Part shown: piece by piece, positions 23,825 to 34,696 of the stretch
Layout of the letters: each line of letters begins with the position of its first letter
Numbering within the stretch: position 1 is the first letter of the stretch
Assembly (NCBI RefSeq): GCF_026210795.1
Contig: NC_089435.1
Location: 620,001 to 684,000 of the forward strand
Reading direction: 5' to 3'
DNA length: 64,000 nt
From: Rhizophagus irregularis
Taxonomy: Eukaryota > Glomeromycota > Glomeromycetes > Glomerales > Glomeraceae
Position numbers and translations under genes: made by a program
The notes under the pieces: model-generated
Told to the model about the DNA's origin: nothing
The model's database searches: none
Seen by the model: the letters and a program-made list of their open reading frames with translations, nothing else

Positions 23825-25252
23825 TTTTTATTTTTTAATATATATAATATAAATTTGCTAATATTATCATATTGAAATATTATAACTTGATATCAATTAT
23901 TAACATGCATTCCGGGAATTGGGAATTAATTTTATAGAGAACGAATTATTATATTTTTATAATTAGGCAAATTTAACTTTATATATAATTACGCTAGCAT
24001 AGTATTTTTTGTATATTTAAATCTTATTATAAATAAAATTTTCGCCAATATAGCTATAAAATTATTTTCAATATGCAAGAATATCGGTTTTAATTTTTTA
24101 ATTCATGTAGGGTAATTTTAAAATCTACTGATCAAAATTCTATTTTAATAAAAAATGCAGAGCTATCGGACCTTTGTTGTTCAATATCTTTATCATTATC
24201 TGATATAATTTTTACCTAACCAATTATATTTTATTGTCCTGAGCGAAGAGAGATCAAAAAATTTGTGGTCACGGTCCACCCACGTGATCGTCAGCCAATA
24301 AAATTGACTCCCGTTTCCTAAGTTATACAATTTAGCCTTTATTATTTATCTTCATTATATTTCACCAATTTTTAACAAGCTATTATTTAAGCTTAAGACA
24401 AAAATATTAATAAGCTTATTTGAAAATGAGAACGAATAATTCTATCTGCACAATACGTAGAAATCAGAGTATTATTCACAGTATGACGTTATAATCTATT
24501 AGAGCGAGATGTTAGCAATCTGAAATGCGAATACAGTACATCGCTAATTAAATATTGTAATTAGTTATTAACACTTTATAATAATTATTCTGGAAATAAT
24601 CCATTCTGGAATCTGGAAATAATCAATTAATTTCTCATATCAGTTTTCTAGAAATAATCGATTGAGTGAAATATCTCTTCGTCAATTTCATTTAAATTAT
24701 TCTAGGATTACACCTTTTTAATTTATAATTTACTGCGCCTGCAATAAATCATAGAATGTTTCAGAGATTTTTTTTAGTTTTCTATTATTCCCTTCCACAA
24801 AGTATCGACTACAGTCTTAGCCTCAAAAGTATAAATTATTTTCATTTAAATAATAATAAAAAAATTAATTCTTAAATTATTTTTATATTTTGTTGTTTTA
24901 ACCAATATTTATCTATCAAATAAGGATTTATTAAACGAAAAAACTTTATTACATTATGTCATTATCTAAACATTTATTTTGTGATTATTAGCATTATATA
25001 GCCGAATTATTGAACGATTAAAATAGCATTTGGAATTATTTTTTTTTAAAAGATTTAACGCATGATTCCAGAAACAACTTTCTTGTACAATCACAATAAA
25101 ATCAAATAGACTAACCGTTTCTTAACAGTTGTTTCATTTTTAATTAGGATTTTTTTTTCTTTATAAGCTTAAGAATATATACAGTAATGTATTACATCAT
25201 GACATAATATAAATATACGGTACGATTAATATTTTACGTACGAGCAGGTACG
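23825..25252. other. Intergenic, no gene recognised
   Basis: AT-rich. 24240-24320 has CACGTGATCGTC and CCCGTTTCCTAAG in an order resembling the reverse complement of 34490-34590, so a short decayed repeat may be present. Confidence 0.4.
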
Positions 25253-25256
25253 ATGT

Positions 25257-25946
25257 TGTCACGGGATATTTTTTTTATTTTTATTTTTTTATTTTTATTA
25301 TTTTTATTTTTATTTTATTCTATTTTTATCTTTTTGTTATTTTTGTTATTTTTAGTTATATTACTTGTAGTCGTTTTTAGTTGTTTATAGATTAGATAAA
25401 AAGCGGAAGCTTAGCGATATAAAGTGGCTGAATATAAGTGGCTGTATAGACAAATGTGCCCAGATCGCCACAATTGGCCGGGAGACGATTATGTCCGAAG
25501 GACAGAATCGTCCTAAAAATTTAATGTTATATAAAGGACCGGTGTTGAAATATAGAAGTTCTAGTTCAGTTAGAATTCGTCTAGTTTTTGTTATAAGATA
25601 GATATCGGGATATTACAGAGCGCCGGCTGAGGCAGTAATATCGTATTCTTTTATTAACGAATAAACCTGTCGATTTGCTTCCGAATTATTTATATACGTT
25701 TTATTACATTTTATTATATTGTCTATTATTGTTTCATATCATTTATTATCATTATATTTTATTATTATTTATTTCTTTTTCATTATACATCGTTGATTAT
25801 CCGTATCCATTATATTATCGACTGTTAATATATACACGTTTACCTTATCATTAGTTATTTATCGCCATATTACCCTACCACTAACACACCGATCCTTATT
25901 CTTCTTTCTGTTACTACCTACCAAACGTCATAAATCGGTGGTAACA
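25257..25946 (+). mobile_element. Solo LTR of a retrotransposon
   Basis: A 690-bp segment starting TGTCACGGGATATT and ending GGTGGTAACA, with short imperfect inverted ends (TGTCAC / GTAACA). It is flanked by ATGT on both sides (25253-25256 and 25947-25950). Inside are TATATAAAG at 25528-25536 and AATAAA at 25660, in the right order and spacing for an LTR promoter and polyadenylation site. No gag or pol, primer-binding site or second LTR is nearby. A 3-bp-longer 5' end (TGTTGTCAC) is possible. Confidence 0.65.
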
Positions 25947-25950
25947 ATGT

Positions 25951-26716
25951 CAATCATGCTAAAATTAGAAAATTATTAAATATTGATGATGATAGAATTG
26001 AATAAGACAATCAAAGTAAGGAAAAATGGTTCAAAAAAAATTAATATAAGCATTTAGAGAAGTTAAAGTTTCAACTTCGAAAAAATGAATTGACTTAAAA
26101 GAATGCAACTTAAAAAAAATAGAGTTGGAGTTGAACAAGTATTAATAAATAATTTAACTATACCAAGTTTTAGAAACTTTTTTGATAAAAATAATGGTAA
26201 TTTTGTATTTGACAATTAGATAGCAAATTTTTGCATGCTTACATGCTTAAAATTATAATATCATTTGTAATAAAGTCAAATAAATAAAGTTTCAATTCAT
26301 TATTTCATCACAGATGAAAATGATCAACATTTTTAACATTTGTAAAGAGAACTTTATACTAAAAGTTTAATACATTTATAAATCATTCAAATATAAACAT
26401 GTAAATATTATATATTTATAATATATTATATAAATTTCGTATGGTGGTAATACGATATGATCAGTCAATGGATGATATCATAACTGTAATTGTCGGAACG
26501 TAACTATTTTAATAATACTGAAAGTTTGATCACCCTTTTAAATGAAAAAAAATTTTGTTTCTTTTAAAAAAAATTTTTTTAAGTCATAATTTGGTTTTTA
26601 ACATAACAAAATTAATAATATGCGAATAGCGAATAAGTAAAGGAATGAAAATGTAAAAACATCTGATAAGTGAAATATAAATCTTGTAAACTGAAGTTCA
26701 TCAAACTTTAGATAAT
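25951..26716. other. Intergenic, weak coding remnant
   Basis: 25950-26230 (+) reads like an eroded protein (RKLLNIDDDRIE, SKEKWFKKKLI, IDLKECNLKKIELELNK) broken by several stops. No family was recognised. The rest is AT-rich. Confidence 0.3.
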
Positions 26717-26724
26717 GATTAAAT

Positions 26725-27154
26725 AGGACCCCGGACAATTATAATTAAGGTCATATCTTCTATGCTAAAAATTTACCCTTGTCATCCTGAACTTACTTTT
26801 AAAGCTATAGATACAAAACTTTGTAATAATAATTGCCCTCCTATTATCTATAATTTTGTTACTTAAAAAGTAATATTTAATAATAGTAATTTTTATTTTT
26901 TTGTATATTTCTATGTATACCGATGGTGAAAAAGCGTATATTTTTTTTGCCAAATTTTGCCTGTGTAACGATACTTATCTCAAATCTAATCAGTAGATTT
27001 ACAAGATTTTGGTATCAAAAGATTCTTCTCTTCAAAAGAAACATTTTTTTCTATGGTAAAAAATAATATTAACTTAATAAAATTACATGTTAAAAGAAAA
27101 ATAAAGTTTAAAACATAGTAAGATATGACCTCAATTATAATTATCCGGGGTCCT
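26725..27154. mobile_element. 430-bp MITE with 40-bp inverted repeats
   Basis: The termini begin AGGACCCCGG and stay almost identical for about 40 bp (ATAATTATAATT, then AGGTCATATCTT), differing at about three positions. An exact 8-bp duplication GATTAAAT flanks both sides (26717-26724 and 27155-27162). The interior is AT-rich and non-coding. The 8-bp duplication suggests hAT-type mobilisation. The AGGACCC terminus is shared with the elements at 41915 and 60904. Confidence 0.9.
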
Positions 27155-27162
27155 GATTAAAT

Positions 27163-27629
27163 ACTACGTTAATATTTAGATTCGCATATAATCATATATT
27201 TTGTCAAAAGGACTGTCTGAATTTTTTGGAATAACTTACTAGTATTTGAACCAGGAGTTTCTAGTAAAAATTGAACTTATGATAACAACATAACGAAACT
27301 ACTCTATCAAGCTCCATAATGTTCGTTTTTACGTTATTTGCTAGTACTGCACGTACTATTATTATCTAAAAAATTTATCTTTTGTTACAGATTTTAAAGT
27401 TTTAATTCTTTCGGAAAAGTATATAGCACAAATCACGGATTTAGTCTAAAAGAGTAATTCTCAATGCCGAATTATTTTGCCTTTAGAAGTGTGGAATTCC
27501 AAAAAATTCAGATCTTTTCGGCAACATTAAAAATTGCACTTAACAATTAGTAAATAAAAACAGTTGTCAACAAAAAATATTATTTATTTATTCATTATGA
27601 ATCCGTTTTAAATAAGCTATTAATGACCA
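27163..27629. other. Intergenic between two MITEs
   Basis: AT-rich, no gene or repeat recognised. Confidence 0.4.
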
Positions 27630-27870
27630 CCCTATAAAAAATGTTTGTCTGATAAATATTCGGAATGGGGTCAATTATCCGAACACTCACACGTTATTAT
27701 ACAATATTTGTTACAATTTAATACAAGATGCAGAGATTGAGAATTTTCGACCACATAAAAAACGTACAATATCATGATAATTGTCCAATAAATGTCAAGT
27801 AAATGTTCGGAACGGGGTCAATTTTCCGAACAAAAAACCGAACAGCGTTTGGACAACTTTTTTTATAGGG
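27630..27870. mobile_element. CCCTATAAAA MITE, copy 1
   Basis: 241 bp, with CCCTATAAAAAA at one end and TTTTTTTATAGGG at the other. Subterminal segments repeat TTCGGAAYGGGGTCAATT and CCGAACA. A 3-bp duplication CCA lies on both sides. It is nearly identical to 31237-31475 and ends about 135 bp beyond the stop codon of the kinase-SEL1 gene. Confidence 0.85.
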
Positions 27871-28005
27871 CCAATATCAGCAAACAATGCTATTACTTTA
27901 ATATACAATACTTTAATAAAATAAATAAGCAAAATACTGTTATAGAATTTATTTCATTTATTTCATTTGTTTTTTTTTTAACATTTAAACAAAAATATTC
28001 TCAAT

Positions 28006-29013
28006 TTACTTTGCATGAATTTGTTCTAATTTATTTTGAGCATATTGATTTCCTTGTAATGCAGATTTTTTATACCAGTAAATTGCTTGATTTATGTCTT
28101 GAATAATTCCTTTTCCATTTTCATACATAAAAGCAAGATTATATTGAGCTGCAATATTTCCTAAATCTGCTGCCTTTTGATATAATTCAAATGCCCTTTT
28201 TTCATCAATATCAGTTCCAATTCCCCTCCTATAACAATCACCTAGATTACTTATTCCATATGCATTTCCTAAATCTGCTGCCCTTTGATATAATTCAAAT
28301 GCCTTTTTTTCATCAATATCAGTTCCAATTCCCCTTCTATAACAATTACCTAGATTACTTATTCCATATGCATTTCCTAAATCTGCTGCCCTTTGATATG
28401 ATTCAAATGCCTTTTTTCCATCAATATCAGTTCCAATTCCTTCTCTGTAATATTTACCTAGATTATTTATTCCACCTGCATTTCCTAAATCAGCTGCCTT
28501 TTGATATAATTCAAATGCCTTTTTTTCATCAATATCAACTCCAATTCCTTTTATATAACAATTACCTAAACTATTTATTCCATTTGCATTTCCTAAATCT
28601 GCTGCCTTTTGATATAATTCAAATGCCTTTTTTTCATCAATATCAGTTCCAATTCCTTGTTTATAACAATATCCTAAATTAAATATTCCACCTGCATTTT
28701 CTAAATCAGCTGCCTTTTGATATAATTCAAATGCCTTTTTTTCATCAATATTAATTCCTAATCCTTTTTGATAACAAACTCCTAAACGGTTTATTCCTTT
28801 TGAATATTCTCTTTCAGCTAATTTTTTAAATAATTCAAAAGCTTTATCATAATTTTTATAAACACCATACTCATATAGATAACAGCAACCAAGATTATAT
28901 TGTGCTATAATATTTCCTGAATTTGCAGCTACCTGATATAATTCAAATGCCTTTTTTTTATCAATCTTAATTTCAATTCCTAAATAATTAAAATCTCCAA
29001 GTAAAACAATAGA
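28006..29013 (-). repeat. 108-bp coding tandem repeat (SEL1 units)
   Basis: Each 36-residue SEL1 unit is a 108-bp DNA repeat. Units in about 28180-28720 are almost identical, with the outer units diverged. The repeats also create a long open frame on the opposite strand (28191-28682), which is a by-product. Confidence 0.85.
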
Positions 29014-30574
29014 ATTTGAATGATTTTGATTATTTAATAACCAAATATAAATTTCCTGTGGAGTTATATTATGATTATTAAGATAATTATAAATGCATAG
29101 TCTTTCTAATTCTTCATCTTCTACGCTTAATTTATCAGAAAGTTCAACCATTTCATCAACTGTCACCATAAAGTTATTATTTGATGATATTGAAGAATCT
29201 ATTTCTTTAATATTCATCTTGTCAAACTCTTGAATAAATTTGGATAATTCTCCATGTGATGAATTATTTATAGGATCCTCAAAAGCATTCAAATCGAGTT
29301 GTTGTTTATTGGATAATTGGTTTGTATAAGAATCATTTGTCCGAAAATCGTCTATAATCATGTTATTATTATTCAGAATAATTACATTTAATTTAAAGAC
29401 CACCTGATTGATAGTTGGACGACTATCTGGTTCATTATTCCAACAATCTAAAAAAAATAAATAGAATTAATTTAATTAACATTAATATAAACATAGAATT
29501 AATTATTAATTATATTTACCAGTATAAATATTCACATAATCTTCGGGTGTATCAGGAATGGGTGTCTCTCTAAGGCCTTGTGATATATTAATTGCTAAAC
29601 AAACGTCATACGGTTTACCTTCAGTATAAAAAGGAGGATTGCCACTAGATATCTCCCATAAAAGTATTCCAATACTATAAATATCACTTTTTTTATTTAA
29701 TTTATAATCTTGATTACTGAAACTTTTTGGGTCAATATAAGGAATTACTCCAAATAATTTCGTTGAAGAAAGGTTGGATGATTCCTCAATTCTTTTTGAT
29801 AGACCAAAATCAGCTAATTTAACTATATTTTGATGAACTAATACATTTTTGGAATGCTATTAAATACAATAAATTTATTAATTACAATTCAAAAACATGA
29901 AATAATAAAATGTAAACAAATGAATTACCAGATCACGGTGAATAATTCCTTCATCATGTAAGCATAATATAGCACAAGCCAACTGAGATGCCATATTAAA
30001 TTTATTATTCCAGGTAAGATTATCAAAATGTTCCTTCAAATATTCTCGAAGAGTACCTCCATCTGCATATTCCATTACCAACCAATATTTTTTTGAATTA
30101 TCAACTTGATTTTCTTTGTAAAAGAAAAAAAATAAAATAAATTTAGATTTTACAATCAAATTATGCATGAAAAGAAAGTATATTATACCTGTTGCAATAC
30201 CACAGAAACGAATAATATTCTCATGAAAATCCACTTCACGCTGAATTTTAAGCTAAATAGAATTTTAAATTAGAAGTTATATAAATTATAGGGTAATAAT
30301 TATTTATTATTACCTCTTTAACTATTTCTTTAATTGTGACGTTGTTAAAATTGAAAAAAGATTTTAATGCCAAATAATTAGGAGAACTTTTCCAGTTCGC
30401 ACGGTAAACTTTCCCAAACCCTCCAAATCCAATTTCTTGAAAATTACTGAAATGATTGAGTTCATAATATTTAAAGTAATCTTTTGCAATGGCTTCTTCA
30501 ATCCAATTAATACACTCATTATTTGAATTTTCAGTAAAATTTACGGGTATATTAAACTCGGTGTTATTAGACAT
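28006..30574 (-). CDS. TKL kinase with C-terminal SEL1 repeats
   Basis: Five exons, 30574-30314, 30252-30189, 30113-29929, 29856-29520 and 29447-28006, give 762 residues; all junctions are GT-AG and in frame. The kinase domain spans about 45-300: glycine loop IGFGGFGKV (48-56), Lys71, HRDLHSKN (167-174) and DFG (186-188), with IDPKSF where APE is usual. All catalytic residues seen are intact, so it is probably active. From residue 428 to the end there are about nine SEL1 units of 36 residues (consensus GIGTDIDEKKAFELYQKAAD), a TPR-like helical solenoid that binds partner proteins. The linker 300-427 is polar. A SEL1 scaffold tied to a kinase suggests signalling through recruited partners. The central units are nearly identical at DNA level, a sign of recent tandem duplication. 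Two copies of one MITE family flank the gene. Confidence 0.9.
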
Positions 30575-31236
30575 TATTGGGTTTAATTTTCATTGACGAA
30601 GATAATATTTTTTTTTTTCATGCAATTTATGCAATTTAAGTTTGCTTATTAAAAGGACTGGTATTACCAAGACGTAATTGTGCATGGAAGTACAGTAACT
30701 GTCGATCACTTCAGGTGATACTTTAAAAATAGGTGTATGCCAGACACTATGGCTGTATATATCTATCTATTTGATGATTTTATATATGAAGCACACCCAA
30801 GATACTACTCAAAATGTAAATATTACAATAAAAGACATGTTTTCGTAATGCATCATTACATCATATTTTTTTTTTTTTTTTTTTCATCATTACATCATAT
30901 TTTCTTTGTACATTTTTTTTTACATTTAAAAAGTTTGACGTTTTTGGTAACTCAAAAAATTAATCTAACTTTAATTGGAATGATCAACGAATTGAAAATA
31001 TAACGGGATGATTGAAAATTACGGCCCGTATTTAGAGATAATTCTGGCTCGAATTAACTAAAATCTGATCTGCACAATATAAACTAAAACGTCCAGTCAG
31101 TCCTAAAAATTCAATGTTGTTTAATATTTTAAAATCATAAATAATATCGCATAAAATTATAAAATTGCAATTTTAATTTAAAAATTCTGGTCTGGGTACG
31201 GTTCAGACCATATCTTCATATTTTAATTAATAACTA
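30575..31236. other. Upstream region of the kinase-SEL1 gene
   Basis: AT-rich with T homopolymers near 30870-30890. No gene was called; the 88-residue plus frame at 30737 has no domain. Confidence 0.4.
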
Positions 31237-31475
31237 CCCTATAAAAATGTTTGTCTGATAAATATTCGGAATGGGTCGATTTTCCGAGCACTTGCACGTT
31301 ATTATACAATATTTGTTACAATTTAATACAAGATTCAGAGATTGAGAATTTTCGACCACATAAAAAACGTACAATATCATGATAAATGTCCAATAAATGT
31401 CAAGTAAATGTTCGGAACGGGGTCAATTTTCCGAACAAAAAACCGAACAGTGTTTGGGCAACTTTTTTTATAGGG
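31237..31475. mobile_element. CCCTATAAAA MITE, copy 2
   Basis: 239 bp, same orientation and nearly the same sequence as 27630-27870. It is flanked by a different 3-bp duplication, CTA (31234-31236 and 31476-31478), which shows independent insertion rather than segmental duplication. Confidence 0.85.
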
Positions 31476-31540
31476 CTATCATTTTTTTTAATCAAGGAAC
31501 ATATCGTCACTCAACCGGAGAAATTTAATTAATACAACAC

Positions 31541-32166
31541 AACACAGTTAAAGTTATACCGAAGAGTTCATGAAAATATCATACGATTTTGTGGAATCGC
31601 AAAGATAGAATTTATTATTTTAAAATATAAATAAAATTGATTAATTAGGTAAAATTTAAAAATATTCTTTAGTCTTAGAATACGCTGATAGCGGTACGTT
31701 AAATGCTTACTTATTTAATCAACTATTTTAATGAATTGAACTGGAATGATAGATCCCACTTAGAATTGCAATTGGCTAGCCGTAGAGTTTTTGCATGATA
31801 ATGAGTAATACTATATATTTTTTATATATTTATTCATTCTAATATCATTTATTTAAAAAAGAATACAGTATAATAATTGAAGCATACTTATACATCAGAA
31901 AAACATTAAATTAGCAGACTTTGGTTTATCAAAAAAAATTGTTGAAGCATTACCCTACCTATATGAACCCAAAGTTTCAATAACAAAGAAAATTATAAAT
32001 TAAATAAAAAGTCTGATGTATACAACATTGGAGTTTTATTTTGGCAAATTTTGTGGATGTAGACCTTTTCGTGAAATTGATTATGGTCCAAGTTTAATGT
32101 TATTTATATTAAATGGTAAAAGAGAAAAAATTGTTGATTGAAATAAATACAGTAAATTATATACAG
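31541..32166 (+). pseudogene. TKL kinase pseudogene
   Basis: Fragments in order: VHENIIRFCGIAK (about 31568), EYADSGTLNAYL (about 31680), NIKLADFGLSKKIVEALP (about 31905), SDVYNIGVLFWQI (about 32013) and CGCRPFREIDYGPSLM. Several stops, frameshifts and the loss of the HRD region make it non-functional. The fragments resemble the kinase at 28006-30574 more than the zinc-ribbon kinases. It lies upstream of that gene on the opposite strand. Confidence 0.65.
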
Positions 32167-32334
32167 GTAACATTTATATAGTCATTATTAGTAATACTTT
32201 TTTTTATGAGCATTATGAATACTAATTTTATTTACTAATTGATTAGCATATTGAACGCCTAAATATGCAACAGAGTGAGTTAAATTATTTTTAAATCCTT
32301 TATAAATGCCTCGATTAAAAGCTACCTTTTATAC

Positions 32335-33115
32335 TTAATTTTATTTATACAATATCTGTCTTATGTACTATACCTATTATTAGAAAAAAAAATTAAAAAA
32401 AAATTTCTGAAAGATTTTATTATATTTATACCGATCTATTGCTATTGGCATTATTAAAAAAAATCAGAAAATTTTATTTATACAATACGTACCCGTCTTA
32501 TGTATTATACCAATCTATTGTTATTATTAGAAAAAAAAATTTAGAAAAAATATTTTGTTATATCTATAATGATCTATTGGCGTTATTAGAAAATTTTATT
32601 TATACAATATCTGTCTTACGTACTATACCTATTATTAGAAAAAAAAATTTAAAAAATATTTCTGAAAGATTTTGTTAGATTTATTGATATTAAAAAAAAA
32701 TGGTTAGGAAAATTTTATTTATACAATATGTATTATAGTACCTATTATTAGAAAAAAAATTTAAAAAAAAATTCTGAAAGATTTTATTATATTTATAATG
32801 ATCTATTGCTATTGGCATTATTAAAAATAAATCAAAAGATTTTATTTATACAATACGTACCCGTCTTATGTTCAATACCAATCTATTTTTATTATTAGAA
32901 AAAAAAACTTTAAAAAAAATTCTGAAAGATCTATAACGATCTATTGGTATTATTAAAAAATAAATCAGAAAATTTTATTATAAAATATCTGCCATATGTA
33001 TTTTATTATACTATCTATTGTTATTATTAGAAAAAAAATTTTTAAAAAAAATTTCTGAAAGATCTATAGCGATCTATTGGTTATTAAAAAAATAAATCAG
33101 AAAGGTATAGTGACT
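32335..33115. repeat. Tandem repeat of about 125-135 bp, six units
   Basis: Each unit runs through ATTATTAGAAAAAAAA, TTCTGAAAGAT, a GATCTATTG block and AAAATTTTATTTATACAAT. Units differ by indels in the homopolymers. Non-coding; an open frame at 32439-32678 is a by-product. Confidence 0.75.
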
Positions 33116-33831
33116 TTTTATTATAAAATGATCGACATATTTTGTGTAACAGTATATTCCTTGCCCCGTACGAAATCTTTTACATAACAATACACTTTGA
33201 AATTTTAAACATATCTTTACAATATCTTGAAACTATCACACATTAATTTTTATTAAAACTATAAACTATTATTGAATTACTTTTATTAATAACAACATTT
33301 AAAGTCTTATATCTAATAAAAAAAATTATTAAATTAAAAAAAAATATAATTGTTATTGATTATAAGACCAAATATTCTTTTTATGCTATTAAAATAGAAC
33401 TTATTTATGTAATTTTTACAAGTTTAATATAAGCTAATTGGATAAAAAAGTAAAAAACTTGAATTTCTATAAAAATTAATAATTAATTTGCCTTTTATGC
33501 AATATGTTTTTTGATTCTACATAAAAATACATATATTTCATTATTAAATGATGTTTAGTTTTCATACAAACTTGCATCTCTGGGTTTAAGTCAACAAAAT
33601 AGGAGAAGTTAACCTAATATAAGTTTTTTATGCAAGTATTGTACTGTCAAAATAAACGTCAAAATAAGCAGAAAAAAGTCTAAAGAACAAAAGTTTTCTA
33701 AAGTCCGTATAAAGGTTGTTTGAGAGAAAACCATCATGTTATATTAGAAGCGTTTGTGCAGATCATTTTTTATTGCGCAAATTTTAATTTAGTAAAAATC
33801 AACACTTCCCATGACATGACCGAGGTTTGAT
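33116..33831. other. Spacer between two blocks of the same tandem repeat
   Basis: AT-rich, no gene recognised. Confidence 0.4.
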
Positions 33832-34010
33832 ATGTATTTTATTATACGATCTATTGTTATTATTAGAAAAAAAATTTAGAAAAAATTTCTGAAAGATTTT
33901 GTTATATCTATAAAGATCTATTAGCATTATTAGAAAATTTTATTTATACTATATCTGTCTTATGTACTATACCTATTATTAGAAAAAAAAATTTTAAAAA
34001 AAAATTCAAA
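33832..34010. repeat. Detached block of the 32335-33115 repeat
   Basis: About 1.3 units, with TTATTATTAGAAAAAAAA, TTTCTGAAAGATTTTG and ACTATATCTGTCTTATG as in the main array. Either an insertion split the array or the units expanded separately. Confidence 0.65.
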
Positions 34011-34098
34011 AAAAATGTTTCAAAATGTTTTTCTATAAGTGTTTTATATAAAAAAAATGTTTTCAACATTTCTTATATTATTATTAATAAAAAACATA

Positions 34099-34141
34099 GC
34101 AAACCATTTTTTTATGTGTTTTAATATAAAAAATGGTTTGC
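34099..34141. repeat. Perfect hairpin
   Basis: GCAAACCATTTTTT is followed about 15 bp later by AAAAAATGGTTTGC, a 14-bp perfect stem. It could be a transcription-end hairpin or a tiny fold-back remnant. Confidence 0.5.
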
Positions 34142-34696
34142 AATATTTCATAAAATTTTGCTAGAGTTATCCTATAATCAAATTATTAGAAATTAAAATC
34201 CTTATTGGCTGAGATATGTCAATTTGAAGTTCTAATGCCAGTGTTCAATAACTTTCATTTAAAAAATCTTTAAAAGCATGTTAAGCTCCCCCCATGAAAA
34301 TGACCTCTTGTTAATTATTAGCAATTAACCTAGTGATAATTATTGGTAATTATCAAATTTGTTAATCATCGTTATATTTCTTACGATAAAATGTGATAAA
34401 TACCGATAGGGTGATGAACATCGATATTTATCTCCTGAAAAATTTTCCCGATGGTTAAAATCAAATAATCTATTGGTTAAATAAATTCTAGGAAAACGGG
34501 AACCGTCGTAAGTCCGGAGCGAAAAACTAAAATTTGTGATTTCATTGGGCGACGATCACGTGGCTGACAGAGAAATTCACGTGATCGTTTTTTTCATAGT
34601 GCGTAGACATATGGACAATAAAATATGACAAATAAAAAAAATTTTTTTTTTTAGCTAAATAACATAATAATTTAATGAATAATATAAAAAAAAATT
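34142..34696. other. Intergenic with short decayed repeat
   Basis: 34487-34600 contains CTAGGAAAACGGGAACCG, a CACGTGGCTGAC site and CACGTGATCG, resembling the start of the 21935-22188 repeat. No gene was seen. Confidence 0.4.

Noticed and set aside
28191-28682. 163-codon plus-strand frame opposite the SEL1 repeats
   Set aside because: The 108-bp repeats keep the opposite strand open; the text (MPFFHQYQFQFP repeated) is the complement of the SEL1 consensus, and the minus strand has a complete spliced kinase-SEL1 gene.
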